Part shown: positions 43,414 to 52,293 of the stretch, one piece after another
How positions within the stretch are numbered: position 1 is the stretch's first letter
Layout of the letters: every line of letters begins with the position of its first letter
The notes under the pieces: generated by a model
Database searches by the model: none
What the model saw: only the letters and a program-made list of their open reading frames with translations
Told to the model about the DNA's origin: nothing
From: Roseateles depolymerans
Lineage (GTDB): Bacteria; Pseudomonadota; Gammaproteobacteria; Burkholderiales; Burkholderiaceae_C
Reading direction: 5' to 3'
DNA length: 64,000 nucleotides
NCBI GenBank assembly: GCA_003241055.1
Contig: QFOD01000001.1
Location: 1-64,000 of the forward strand
Position numbers and translations under genes: made by a program

Positions 43414-43451
43414 AGCCTTGTCGACGCGGTTGCGCCGGCAAGGCTTTTTTC
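43414..43451 (+). terminator. Terminator of the hisZ-purA-phosphoribosyltransferase unit
   Basis: AGCCTTG (43414-43420) pairs with CAAGGCT (43439-43445), followed by a run of six T. It is 27 nt after the last stop codon. Confidence 0.85.
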
Positions 43452-43637
43452 ATTGTGGCGACAGCTCCGGCTGCTAGGCATGTGCGCAAGGCGTGGCAAG
43501 TCACGCTTGGCAATACCTGACCCTGTTGGAGATCTCATGGATGAGCACAGCCTGGGCCACAATGCGCGCATGGTCAGCCATGCGTTCGCCCAAAGAAAAA
43601 CCGACCGAGTCTTGCGACAGGGTCGGTTCTTTGAATT
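43452..43637. other. Intergenic stretch between two terminators
   Basis: From the purA-unit terminator to the tRNA-Leu this stretch (with the 43414-43451 terminator, 250 nt without a protein gene) holds the tRNA terminator at 43591-43628 and nothing else that I can support. A short frame at 43493-43792 crosses the tRNA and is not coding. Confidence 0.5.
43591..43628 (-). terminator. Terminator of tRNA-Leu (CAG)
   Basis: On the minus strand AACCGACC (43628-43621) pairs with GGTCGGTT (43606-43599) and is followed by TTTTCTTTG. It starts 10 nt after the tRNA CCA. Confidence 0.85.
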
Positions 43638-43722
<85 letters not shown>

Positions 43723-43788
43723 AAGGTGCTCAAGACTTCAAGAAGTCCTGGGCCGTTTCAGGAAAGACGAGATCATATCATCAAAAAC

Positions 43789-46098
43789 GTGAAGAACACA
43801 AATGATGCGCCCTCCAAGGAGGGTGCGGGCCTGCTGGGCGAGGTGGAGGGCACCTTGCATGGCCATCGCGACGGCCACGGGTTTCTGATTCCCGACGACG
43901 GCACACCCGACATCTACCTGTCGGCGCAGGAAACCCACGCGGTGATGCATGGCGACCGCCTGCGCGTGCGCGTGACGCGCTTCGACAAGCGCGGGCGCCC
44001 CGAGGGCAAGGTGCTCGAGATTCTCGATCGCAAGAAGCGCCCCATCATCGGTCGGCTGCTGCTCGAGTCCGGCATCTGGCTTGTGGCGCCGGAAGACCGG
44101 CGCATGGGTCAGGACATCCTGATTCCCAAGAACGGCATCGCCAACGCGACGGCAGGGCAGGTGGTGGCGGTCGAGCTGACCGAGCCGCCCTCGCTGTACT
44201 CGCAGCCGGTGGGGCGGGTGGTGGAGGTGCTGGGTGAGATCGACGATCCGGGCATGGAGATCGAGATCGCGGTGCGCAAGTATGACGTGCCGCATCGATT
44301 CAGTGCCGAGACGCTTGCGCAGAGCGCCAAGCTGCCGGAGCGTTTGCGTGCGACCGACCTCAAGCAACGGGTCGACCTGCGTGATGTGCCGCTGGTCACG
44401 ATCGATGGCGAAGATGCGCGCGACTTCGACGACGCGGTCTATTGCGAGCCGTTCAAGCAGGGGCGCGGCAAGAAGGCGGTGGAGGGCTGGCGTCTGCTGG
44501 TGGCCATCGCCGATGTGAGCCACTACGTGAAGCCCGGCGAGCCGCTCGACGCCGATGCCTACGAGCGGGCCACCTCGGTCTATTTCCCGCGCCGCGTGAT
44601 CCCGATGCTGCCGGAGAAGCTTTCCAACGGCCTGTGTTCGCTCAACCCGAACGAAGACCGGCTGAGCATGGTCTGCGACATGCTGGTGCTCACCGACGGC
44701 ACCGTGAGTGCCTACCAGTTCTACCCGGCCGTGATCTGTTCGCACGCCCGCTTCACGTACAACGAGGTGGCGGCAATCCTTGCGAACACGCATGGCCCCG
44801 AGGCTGCCAAGCGGGCGGAGCTGGTGCCGCACCTGCTGCACCTGCACGAGGTCTTCCGTGCCTTGCTGGCCGAGCGCCAGCGTCGTGGGGCGATCGACTT
44901 CGACACCACCGAGACCCAGATCGTCTGCGACGACAACGGGCGCATCGACAAGATCGTGCCGCGCGTTCGCAACGATGCGCACCGCCTCATCGAGGAGGCC
45001 ATGCTGGCGGCCAATGTGTGCGCGGCCGACTTCATCCAGGTCAACAAGCATCCATCGCTGTATCGGGTTCACGAGGGGCCGACGCCGGAAAAGCGCACGG
45101 CTTTGCAGGCCTACCTGCGCAGCCTGGGTGTTGGTGCGGGCCTGTCCGATGACCCGACGCCCCGCGAATACCAGCAACTGGCGGCGGCCACCAAGGATCG
45201 CGTCGATGCGGTGCAGATCCACGCGATGCTGCTGCGCTCCATGCAGCAGGCCATCTACACCGGCACGAACTCCGGGCACTTCGGCCTGGCCTATCCGGCC
45301 TACACCCATTTCACGAGCCCGATCCGACGCTATCCGGACTTGCTGGTGCACCGGGTGATCAAGGCGGTGCTGGCCCACAAGCGCTACACGCTGGATGCGG
45401 CCAAGATGAATGTGCCGCAGGCGCCAAAACGGCCCGGTCGAGCGGCGCCTCCCAACCCTCAGGAGGCGCGCAATGAGGCCGAGCGCTGGGAGGTGGTGGG
45501 CGCGCACTGCAGTGCCAACGAGCGCCGCGCCGATGAGGCCAGCCGCGACGTCGAGGCCTGGCTGAAGTGCCGCTACATGCGTGATCGCCTGGGTGAAGAG
45601 TTTGCGGGCACCGTCAGCGCGGCGACCAGTTTCGGGCTCTTCGTTCAGCTTGATGCGCTGTTCGTCGAAGGCCTGGTGCACATCAGCGAGCTGGGGGGCG
45701 AGTACTACCGCTTCGACGAGGTGCGCCAGGAGCTGCGCGGCGAACGCACCGGCATTCGCTATGCCGTGGGGGCGCGGGTGCAGGTGCAGGTCAGCCGGGT
45801 CGATCTCGATGGTCGCAAGATCGAGTTCCGTCTTGTGCGCGAGGCGGCCGAGGATCGCGGGGCGGGGCGGGGTGGGGCGGGCAGGCCCGGGGGCAAGAAG
45901 GCCACCAGTGCCGCCAAGAAAGTGTCGACGCCCAAGCCCAGGCCGCAGACGGCGGTCGAGGCGCTGGACGAGATCCGGCAGGCCGATCGTGCGGTGCAGA
46001 AGGAGCGTCGCGCGGCGCCTTCGGCTCATCCGGTGAAGGCGGCCCGTCAGGCGGCGCGCAAGGGGGCGGCGAAGACCGCGGCGCGCAAGCGTCGCTGA
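43789..46098 (+). CDS. rnr: Ribonuclease R
   Basis: A 769-residue 3'-5' exoribonuclease of the RNB family that degrades structured RNA. Two cold-shock-like domains precede the RNB domain, whose acidic site is D206 and D209-D212-D214-D215 in IDGEDARDFDD. An S1 domain follows (FAGTVSAATSFGLFVQLDALFVEGLVHISELGG) and a Lys/Arg/Ala-rich tail of about 80 residues. GTG at 43789 is chosen; the longer TTG start at 43726 would begin 4 nt from the tRNA-Leu gene, where that gene's promoter should be. Confidence 0.94.
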   Translation: MKNTNDAPSKEGAGLLGEVEGTLHGHRDGHGFLIPDDGTPDIYLSAQETHAVMHGDRLRVRVTRFDKRGRPEGKVLEILDRKKRPIIGRLLLESGIWLVAPEDRRMGQDILIPKNGIANATAGQVVAVELTEPPSLYSQPVGRVVEVLGEIDDPGMEIEIAVRKYDVPHRFSAETLAQSAKLPERLRATDLKQRVDLRDVPLVTIDGEDARDFDDAVYCEPFKQGRGKKAVEGWRLLVAIADVSHYVKPGEPLDADAYERATSVYFPRRVIPMLPEKLSNGLCSLNPNEDRLSMVCDMLVLTDGTVSAYQFYPAVICSHARFTYNEVAAILANTHGPEAAKRAELVPHLLHLHEVFRALLAERQRRGAIDFDTTETQIVCDDNGRIDKIVPRVRNDAHRLIEEAMLAANVCAADFIQVNKHPSLYRVHEGPTPEKRTALQAYLRSLGVGAGLSDDPTPREYQQLAAATKDRVDAVQIHAMLLRSMQQAIYTGTNSGHFGLAYPAYTHFTSPIRRYPDLLVHRVIKAVLAHKRYTLDAAKMNVPQAPKRPGRAAPPNPQEARNEAERWEVVGAHCSANERRADEASRDVEAWLKCRYMRDRLGEEFAGTVSAATSFGLFVQLDALFVEGLVHISELGGEYYRFDEVRQELRGERTGIRYAVGARVQVQVSRVDLDGRKIEFRLVREAAEDRGAGRGGAGRPGGKKATSAAKKVSTPKPRPQTAVEALDEIRQADRAVQKERRAAPSAHPVKAARQAARKGAAKTAARKRR

Positions 46099-46132
46099 GC
46101 CGGTCGGTTGGCGGCGGCTTGTCGGTGCGCTG

Positions 46133-47497
46133 TCATGCCGCCGTCAGGCGCTCCACCAGCTCGCTGGCCCGCTGGACCAGCAGGCCTTCGCCGGCCAGCC
46201 CATGCTGATAGACCCCGGCGCATGCGATGTCGTGCGCAGGACGGGCGGGTTGCTGGGCCCAGTGTCCGGCCAGCCAACCAGCCAGCACGTCGCCGCTGCC
46301 GGCGGTGGCCAGCGCGGGGCCGCCGGTTGGGTTGATGGCGAGGGGTCGATCGGGCGACGCGACGATGCTGCCCGAGCCCTTGAGGATCACGCTGCAGCCC
46401 AGCTCGTCAGCCAGCTGGCGCGCCGCATTCAGTCGCTGGGCCTGGATGGCTGCGATGCTGCAACCCAGCAGCCGGGCGGCTTCCAGTGGGTGTGGGGTCA
46501 GCAGGGTGCGCCCGCGCGGGCGTGAGCGCAGGTGCCGTCGCAGGGCCTGGCTGGCCGCGATCGCGTTGAGCGCGTCGGCGTCCAGCACCAGAGCCTGAGC
46601 GGTGGCGAGCAGTGCGGGAAGGCGGGCGGCCATGTGCGCACCGCCGCCGCATCCGGCCACGACGACGGCGTCCGTGAGCCCTTCGGCATGGCCGCGCATC
46701 AGCTCGGGCCAACCAGGGTCGGCAACCTCTTCTGGAGGTGAGCCTAGCAGGTCCAGGTAGACGCGCCCCGCGCCGCAGCCCAGCGCTGCGCGCGCTGCCA
46801 GACGCGCAGCGCCCTGCATGCCTGGTGCGCCGCCGCAGATCACGACCTGACCCTGGCTGCCCTTGTGCGCCGTGGCCGAGCGCGCAAGCGGCGCGGGCGG
46901 GCCGAGCAGCTCGGCAGTGGCGGCCTCGTCGGGCGCGATGCCTAGCGAGTCAAACCAGAGCCGGCCGGCGTGGGCGCGCCCCTCGCCGGTGAACAGGCCG
47001 GGCTTGAGGGTCAGCAGCGTCAATGTGTGCTCGCACCGCAGCGCCAGGGCCCCGGCGGGCTGGCCGCTGTCGGCCAGCAGCCCGCTGGGCAGGTCCACCG
47101 CCAGGCGTGGTGCAGCCGTGGCTTGCATGGCGTCGATGGCGGCTTGTAGTGGCGCGTCCGGCGCGCGGTTCAGGCCAAGGCCCAGCAGCGCATCAATGAC
47201 CAGCGAGGGCTGCTGCGGCTCGCTCAGTGGCTCACCCGGGCGGCTGATGGCCAGCGGCACGCCCAGCGACGCCAGATGGCGGGCGGCGACCAGCCCGTCG
47301 CCCCCGTTGTTGCCCGGCCCGCAAACCACCCAGACCGGCCCCGTGCCCTGCCGCAGGGCGAGCGCCAGCTTGGCCACGGCGAGGCCGGCGCGTTCCATCA
47401 GATCGGGGTGGCGCTGCAGTGCGCGGGCCTCCAGCCGGCGGCTGGCGGCCACGTCATGCAGCGGGAGTGCGGAGGAGTTGGGCAGCAGGGCGCGCAT
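46133..47497 (-). CDS. nnr: Bifunctional NAD(P)H-hydrate epimerase / ADP-dependent dehydratase
   Basis: A 454-residue repair enzyme. The N-terminal YjeF domain (about 1-200, VVCGPGNNGGDGLVAARHL, AVDLPSGLLADSG) epimerises R- to S-NAD(P)HX, and the C-terminal ribokinase-like domain removes water using ADP; its active loop is TGGPALATAGSGDVLAGW. GNNGGDG binds the phosphate region. It is convergent with rnr (34 nt between stops). The next gene on the minus strand, a DadA-like oxidoreductase, is 56 nt upstream. Confidence 0.94.
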   Translation of the reverse strand: MRALLPNSSALPLHDVAASRRLEARALQRHPDLMERAGLAVAKLALALRQGTGPVWVVCGPGNNGGDGLVAARHLASLGVPLAISRPGEPLSEPQQPSLVIDALLGLGLNRAPDAPLQAAIDAMQATAAPRLAVDLPSGLLADSGQPAGALALRCEHTLTLLTLKPGLFTGEGRAHAGRLWFDSLGIAPDEAATAELLGPPAPLARSATAHKGSQGQVVICGGAPGMQGAARLAARAALGCGAGRVYLDLLGSPPEEVADPGWPELMRGHAEGLTDAVVVAGCGGGAHMAARLPALLATAQALVLDADALNAIAASQALRRHLRSRPRGRTLLTPHPLEAARLLGCSIAAIQAQRLNAARQLADELGCSVILKGSGSIVASPDRPLAINPTGGPALATAGSGDVLAGWLAGHWAQQPARPAHDIACAGVYQHGLAGEGLLVQRASELVERLTAA

Positions 47498-47553
47498 GGC
47501 GCCAAGCTTAGCGGTCTGCAGACGCTTGCTCCTTGGCCTCCCAGGCCGTCCGT

Positions 47554-48813
47554 TTAGATGGTGCGCTGTGGGCTGAAGACGCTGATATCGAGCGCCGGGT
47601 TGCCGCCGGCGATCTGCTGCGCCAGCAACTGCGCCGCCCCGCAGGCCATGCCCCAGCCCTGCCAGCCGGGTGCAATGTGCAGCCAGATGCCGGGCTGGGC
47701 GCTGAGGCCTAGCAATGGCAGACCGTCCACCACGATGGGGCGCGAAATCTGGCCCTGCTGGACCTGCTGGTGCAGCACCGAGCCGGGGTACCAGTGCTGC
47801 AAGCCGCGGTGAAGGGCTTCGTGGTCCGGCTTGTGGCTTCCGCCCGTGGCCGTGATGACCTGGCCGCCGGTGACGCGCACGCGCTGGCCGATGCGCGCGA
47901 TGGCCAGGCCGCGCTGCGGGTCGAGCAGGCCGGCGCGGGGGCCCAGGTCGGGGTAGCCCTCCATCACGCGCAGGGGGGCGGTCACGCTGGCCTCATGCAG
48001 CATCGCGAAATGCGGGGCGGCCGGGCGATCCAGCAGTGAAGCTGCCGCGCCGCCATTGCACAGCACGATGGCGTCGAAGCGCTCGTCCTGCGGGCCGAGC
48101 GTGTGGGGCAGGGTATCGCCCGCATCGCGCGGCCCACCCGTGCGCACCGTGGGCGCCTCACCCGGCGGCGTGTACTCGTGGCGCAGGTGGTTCAGCGCGC
48201 CAGCGGTACTGGCGACGGACCGTACCGTGGTGTGGAAGCTGAAGCGCACGCCCGCGCGCTGGGCGTGAAGTCGCAGCTGCTGGGCAAAGAGCCGCCCGTT
48301 GCCGGTGCCGGCCTGTCGCAGCGCCAGTGCCGCAGGCAGGGCGGCTTCGGTGGCCAGGCCGGGGTCCAGCCGGCGGGCGGCGTCACCCTCCAGCAGTTCA
48401 ACGGCCAGCCCTTGCGCGCGCCAGCCGGCGAGCTGGGCTTCGGCGTGGGTTCGTGCACGGGTGTCGGACAGCGGGATCAGCAGTCCGGCGGCGCCCTCGT
48501 CGTCAATGCCCAGCGAGCGGCGCAGCGTCTGGCATCGGTCCAGGCTGTATTGGCCGAGCGCCGCGAGCGCCGAGGAATGGTCCTGCTGTTTCCTGGCGCT
48601 GCGCCAGCGCTTCCAGCGCCAGCTCAGAGGCGCGGCAGTTTCCGCAGGCAGGTCCAGCGAGGGCATGAGCAGCGCGTTGCCCGCAAAGCTGGCCTGCTCG
48701 GCCACGCTGCCATGGCGTTCGAAGACATGGACCTCGCAGCCGAGCGTCGCAAGCTCGTACGCTGTGGTGACGCCTGCCAGTCCGGCGCCGACAACGGCGA
48801 CCCGCCGGGTCAT
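47554..48813 (-). CDS. FAD-dependent oxidoreductase, D-amino acid dehydrogenase (DadA)-like
   Basis: A 419-residue DAO-family flavoprotein. The FAD motif GAGLAGVTTAYELA starts at residue 8, followed by VHVFERHGSVAEQASFAGN, which resembles the DadA start. The C-terminal part has VDGLPLLGLSAQPGIWLHIAPGWQGWGMACG, the second FAD segment. DadA usually reads GHGTLGWTMA here, so the active-site edge differs and the substrate is uncertain. The frame is open to 49062, but that part overlaps the rpsB leader; ATG at 48813 begins the Rossmann fold. Confidence 0.85.
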   Translation of the reverse strand: MTRRVAVVGAGLAGVTTAYELATLGCEVHVFERHGSVAEQASFAGNALLMPSLDLPAETAAPLSWRWKRWRSARKQQDHSSALAALGQYSLDRCQTLRRSLGIDDEGAAGLLIPLSDTRARTHAEAQLAGWRAQGLAVELLEGDAARRLDPGLATEAALPAALALRQAGTGNGRLFAQQLRLHAQRAGVRFSFHTTVRSVASTAGALNHLRHEYTPPGEAPTVRTGGPRDAGDTLPHTLGPQDERFDAIVLCNGGAAASLLDRPAAPHFAMLHEASVTAPLRVMEGYPDLGPRAGLLDPQRGLAIARIGQRVRVTGGQVITATGGSHKPDHEALHRGLQHWYPGSVLHQQVQQGQISRPIVVDGLPLLGLSAQPGIWLHIAPGWQGWGMACGAAQLLAQQIAGGNPALDISVFSPQRTI

Positions 48814-48875
48814 GACGGCACCTTGGAGGGCTGGGTGGGGAATGGGGCTGGAGTGGGCGCCGGCAATGGGGTGCG

Positions 48876-49169
48876 GCTCTGGGCAGGCATCTGTCGTGTA
48901 TACTCTTCGGGTTTTGCCGGAGACCACTTGCCGAAATTCGTCGTCTAGCCCGCTTGGGTGTCGATGAATCTGGCTCGGAGGCCCTGGGGCTCGCCGCGAG
49001 GCGGGCTCGGGATTCTGGCAAGGCGCTGCGAGGGGCGGGTTCTGGCCTGTTCTTCGTGGCAAATCGCAAACCGGCCACGCAAGGTGTTGCGGTCTGCGGC
49101 GACCTGAAATGTTCAGGCGTTGCGGCGCAATTCGGGCCGGATTTTAGACCCAACCTTCGGAGAAGACCC
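48876..49169 (+). promoter_or_regulatory. rpsB promoter and long structured leader
   Basis: A -10 box TATACT (48899-48904) begins a leader of about 260 nt before the rpsB ATG. Close to the ribosome site a perfect hairpin CCTGAA-ATG-TTCAGG (49103-49117) is nested in outer arms TTGCG (49087-49091) and CGCAA (49126-49130). Leaders of rpsB are known targets of S2 feedback in gammaproteobacteria; whether this one is homologous is not known. No protein is encoded in the interval 48814-49169. Confidence 0.55.
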
Positions 49170-49916
49170 ATGTCTGTCACGATGCGCGAGATGCTGGAAG
49201 CCGGCGTCCATTTCGGCCACCAAACCCGCTTCTGGAATCCCAAGATGGCCCCGTATATCTACGGCCATCGCAACAAGATTCACATCATCAACCTCGAAAA
49301 GACGCTGCCCGCGTTCAACGAGGCGATGAAGTTCATCCGCCAGCTGTCCGCCAAGCGCGGCAACATCCTGATGATCGGCACGAAGCGCCAGGCTCGCGAG
49401 TTCATCGCCGCCGAAGCCGCTCGCGCCGGCATGCCCTATGTCGACCAGCGCTGGCTGGGCGGCATGCTGACCAACTTCAAGACGGTCAAGGGTTCGCTGA
49501 AGAACCTGAAGGACATGCAGGCTCAGGTCGAGGCCGGCACCCAGCCCTCGATCAAGAAGGAAGCCCTGCTGTTCCAGCGCGAGATCGCCAAGCTGGAAAA
49601 GAACATCGGCGGTATCGCCGACATGACCACGCTGCCTGATGCGCTGTTCGTCATCGACGTGGGCTATCACAAGATTGCCGTTGCCGAAGCCAAGAAGCTG
49701 GGCATTCCGGTCATCGGCGTGGTGGATACCAACCACTCGCCCGAAGGCATCGACTACGTGATCCCGGGCAACGACGACTCCGCCAAGGCTGTCGCGCTGT
49801 ACGCCCGTGCCGTGGCTGATGCCGTGCTGGAAGGCAAGGCCAACGCCACTGCCGACGTGCTGGCTGCTGTCGCCCCCGCTGGCGACGAGTTCGTCGAGGT
49901 GTCGGAAGGCGCCTGA
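49170..49916 (+). CDS. rpsB: 30S ribosomal protein S2
   Basis: A 248-residue small-subunit protein that binds at the 30S neck and recruits S1. It opens MSVTMREMLEAGVHFGHQTRFWNPKM and contains RWLGGMLTNFKTV and IPVIGVVDTNHSPEGIDYVIPGNDDS, all family signatures. CGGAGAAG precedes the ATG. The frame is open upstream through the leader but that is not coding. tsf follows after 96 nt with two hairpins. Confidence 0.98.
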   Translation: MSVTMREMLEAGVHFGHQTRFWNPKMAPYIYGHRNKIHIINLEKTLPAFNEAMKFIRQLSAKRGNILMIGTKRQAREFIAAEAARAGMPYVDQRWLGGMLTNFKTVKGSLKNLKDMQAQVEAGTQPSIKKEALLFQREIAKLEKNIGGIADMTTLPDALFVIDVGYHKIAVAEAKKLGIPVIGVVDTNHSPEGIDYVIPGNDDSAKAVALYARAVADAVLEGKANATADVLAAVAPAGDEFVEVSEGA

Positions 49917-49936
49917 GCCCCGACTGCCCTGCACTG

Positions 49937-49988
49937 AAAGGGGCCTTGCGCCCCTTTTTCTCGAAAGGGGCTTCTCAAGGCCCCTTTT
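49937..49988 (+). terminator. Tandem near-identical terminators/attenuator between rpsB and tsf
   Basis: Hairpin 1: AAAGGGGC (49937-49944) with GCCCCTTT (49950-49957), then TT. Hairpin 2: AAAGGGGC (49964-49971) with GCCCCTTT (49980-49987), then T. The arms are interchangeable, so hairpin 1 left and hairpin 2 right may also pair. They would reduce transcription from rpsB into tsf. Confidence 0.8.
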
Positions 49989-50012
49989 CTCAACCGAATC
50001 TGGAGAAGAGAA

Positions 50013-50906
50013 ATGGCTGCAATCACCGCAAGCATGGTCGCCGAGCTGCGCGCCCGCACCGATGCCCCGATGATGGAATGCAAGAAGGCGCTGACCGAGG
50101 CCGAGGGTGACCTGGCCCGCGCTGAAGAGATCCTGCGCGTCAAGCTGGGCAACAAGGCTGGCAAGGCCGCCTCGCGCATCACCGCCGAAGGTGTGGTCGC
50201 CTCGGCCGTGGTTGGTGGCAACGGCGCGCTGATCGAAGTGAACTGCGAGACGGACTTCGTCTCGAAGAACGACGCCTTCCTGGCCTTCGTCGGCGCTCTG
50301 GCCGGCTTGGTGGCCGAAAAGAACCCCGCCGACATCGAGGCGCTGTCGGCGCTGCCGCTGTCGCAAGAAGGCTTCGGCCCGACGGTGGAAGACGTTCGCA
50401 AGGGCCTGATCGGCAAGATCGGCGAGAACATGACGATCCGCCGTTTCAAGCGCTACGAAGGCACCAAGCTGGCGTCCTACCTGCACGGCACCCGCATCGG
50501 CGTGATGGTCGAGTTCGAGGGTGACGATGTTGCCGCCAAGGACGTCGCCATGCACGTGGCCGCCATGAAGCCGGCCGCGCTGTCGGGCGCCGACGTCTCG
50601 GCCGAGCTGGTCGAGAAGGAACGCAAGATCGCGACGGAGAAGGCTGCCGAGTCCGGCAAGCCGGCCGACATCGTCGCCAAGATGGTCGAGGGCTCGGTGC
50701 AGAAGTTCCTGAAGGAAGTCTCGCTGCTGGATCAGGTCTTCGTGAAGGCCGCCGACGGCAAGCAGACCGTGGCCGCCATGCTCAAGGAGAAGGCGACGAC
50801 GGTGAAGGGCTTCACGCTGTACGTCGTGGGCGAGGGCATTGAAAAGAAGGTGGACGACTTCGCCGCCGAGGTGGCCGCGCAGGTGGCCGCCGCCAAGGGT
50901 CAGTAA
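50013..50906 (+). CDS. tsf: Elongation factor Ts
   Basis: A 297-residue nucleotide exchange factor for EF-Tu. The N-terminal domain has VAELRARTDAPMMECKKAL; the core has EVNCETDFVSKNDAFLAF, the segment that contacts EF-Tu; HVAAMKPAAL and LLDQVFVKAADGKQTVA follow. Length is normal. TGGAGAAGAG precedes the ATG. A hairpin at 50926 follows before pyrH. Confidence 0.98.
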   Translation: MAAITASMVAELRARTDAPMMECKKALTEAEGDLARAEEILRVKLGNKAGKAASRITAEGVVASAVVGGNGALIEVNCETDFVSKNDAFLAFVGALAGLVAEKNPADIEALSALPLSQEGFGPTVEDVRKGLIGKIGENMTIRRFKRYEGTKLASYLHGTRIGVMVEFEGDDVAAKDVAMHVAAMKPAALSGADVSAELVEKERKIATEKAAESGKPADIVAKMVEGSVQKFLKEVSLLDQVFVKAADGKQTVAAMLKEKATTVKGFTLYVVGEGIEKKVDDFAAEVAAQVAAAKGQ

Positions 50907-50925
50907 ACAACTGGCTGCGTAAGAC

Positions 50926-50957
50926 AGGGCGCCCGGAATTCCACCGAGGCGCCCTTT
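50926..50957 (+). terminator. Hairpin between tsf and pyrH
   Basis: AGGGCGCC (50926-50933) pairs with GGCGCCCT (50947-50954), followed only by TTAAA. A weak terminator that likely lets part of the transcription pass into pyrH. Confidence 0.6.
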
Positions 50958-50998
50958 AAACTTCTGGGCCGATACCGGCCGCTTTCACTGAGGACAAC

Positions 50999-51709
50999 AT
51001 GCCCGCGTACAAGCGCATCCTGCTCAAACTCTCCGGCGAAGCCCTGATGGGCGACGACGCCTACGGCATCAACCGCGCCACCATCGTGCGCATGGTGCAG
51101 GAGGTGCGTGAGGTGACCGAGCTGGGCGTCGAGGTGGCGGTCGTGATTGGTGGCGGCAACATCTTCCGCGGCGTCGCGGGCGGTTCGGTCGGCATGGACC
51201 GTGCCACGGCCGACTACATGGGCATGCTGGCCACGGTGATGAACTCGCTGGCACTGGCCGACACCATGCGCCAGGAAGGCATGACCGCGCGCGTAATGTC
51301 CGCCATTGCGATCGAGCAGGTGGTCGAGCCTTACGTGCGTCCGAAGGCCCTGCAGTACCTGGAAGAAGGCAAGGTCGTCGTGTTCGCGGCCGGCACCGGC
51401 AATCCGTTCTTCACGACCGACACGGCTGCCGCGCTGCGCGGCGCCGAGATCGGCGCGGAGATCGTGCTGAAGGCGACCAAGGTCGATGGCGTCTACACGG
51501 CCGATCCCAAGAAGGACCCCAAGGCCGAGCGCTATGCGCGCATCAGCTTCGATGAAGCCATCACGCGCAACCTGCAGGTGATGGATGGTGCGGCCTTTGC
51601 CCTGTGCCGCGACCAGAAGCTGCCGATCAAGGTCTTCAGCATCTTCAAGGCCGGCGCGCTCAAGCGCGTCGTGCTGGGCGAGGACGAGGGCACGCTGGTC
51701 CACGTCTAA
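50999..51709 (+). CDS. pyrH: Uridylate kinase
   Basis: A 236-residue amino-acid-kinase-fold enzyme that phosphorylates UMP to UDP; in bacteria it is a hexamer regulated by GTP and UTP. The start RILLKLSGEALMGD, VVIGGGNIFRG, FAAGTGNPFFTTDTAAALRG and KVDGVYTADPKKDP are signatures. GAGGA precedes the ATG. frr follows 23 nt after its stop. Confidence 0.98.
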   Translation: MPAYKRILLKLSGEALMGDDAYGINRATIVRMVQEVREVTELGVEVAVVIGGGNIFRGVAGGSVGMDRATADYMGMLATVMNSLALADTMRQEGMTARVMSAIAIEQVVEPYVRPKALQYLEEGKVVVFAAGTGNPFFTTDTAAALRGAEIGAEIVLKATKVDGVYTADPKKDPKAERYARISFDEAITRNLQVMDGAAFALCRDQKLPIKVFSIFKAGALKRVVLGEDEGTLVHV

Positions 51710-51732
51710 TTCACTCTCGAGAGAGACAGATC

Positions 51733-52293
51733 ATGAGTACCGCTGACATCAAGAAGAACGCCGAGGCCAAGATGGCCAAGTCGGTCGAGTCGCTGAAGAC
51801 CGAGCTGCAGAAGATCCGCACCGGTCGCGCCCACCCGGGCATCCTGGATCAGGTCCATGTGGACTACTACGGCTCGCCCGTGCCCATCTCGCAGGTGGCC
51901 AACGTGAGCCTGCTGGACGCCCGCACGATCTCCGTCCAGCCCTGGGAAAAGGGTATGGGCGCCAAGATCGAGAAGGCGATCCGTGAGTCGGACCTGGGCC
52001 TGAACCCCTCCACGCAGGGTGACCTGATCCGCGTGCCGATGCCGCCGCTGACGGAGGAGCGCCGCAAGGACCTGACCAAGGTCGTGCGCAACGCCGGTGA
52101 GGACGCCAAGGTGGCCGTTCGCAATCTGCGCCGCGACGCCAACGAGCATGCCAAAAAGCTGCTTAAGGACAAGGAAATCGGCGAGGACGAAGAGCGCCGC
52201 AGCCTGGACGAAGTCCAGAAGCTCACCGACAAGGTGGTGGCCGAGATCGACAAGCTGATCGCGGCCAAGGAAGCCGAGATCCTCGCGGTTTGA
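51733..52293 (+). CDS. frr: Ribosome recycling factor
   Basis: A 186-residue factor that splits post-termination ribosomes with EF-G. Domain I is a three-helix bundle (KMAKSVESLKTELQKIRTGRAHPG; the RTGRA segment binds 23S rRNA), with a beta domain containing YYGSPVPISQVANVSLLDAR and IRVPMPPLTEERRKDL. The frame is open upstream into pyrH but ATG at 51733 with AGAGAGA upstream starts the conserved part. The stop overlaps the uppS TTG start. Confidence 0.98.
   Translation: MSTADIKKNAEAKMAKSVESLKTELQKIRTGRAHPGILDQVHVDYYGSPVPISQVANVSLLDARTISVQPWEKGMGAKIEKAIRESDLGLNPSTQGDLIRVPMPPLTEERRKDLTKVVRNAGEDAKVAVRNLRRDANEHAKKLLKDKEIGEDEERRSLDEVQKLTDKVVAEIDKLIAAKEAEILAV

Noticed and set aside
43738..46029. 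763-residue minus frame opposite rnr
   Set aside because: Antisense shadow of RNase R, which has all catalytic motifs; it would also run through the rnr start region and lacks known motifs.
48814..49169. N-terminal extension of rpsB (frame open from 48954) or of the DadA-like gene (open to 49062)
   Set aside because: Neither extension resembles its family; both proteins begin properly at 49170 and 48813, and a promoter with structured leader fits better.
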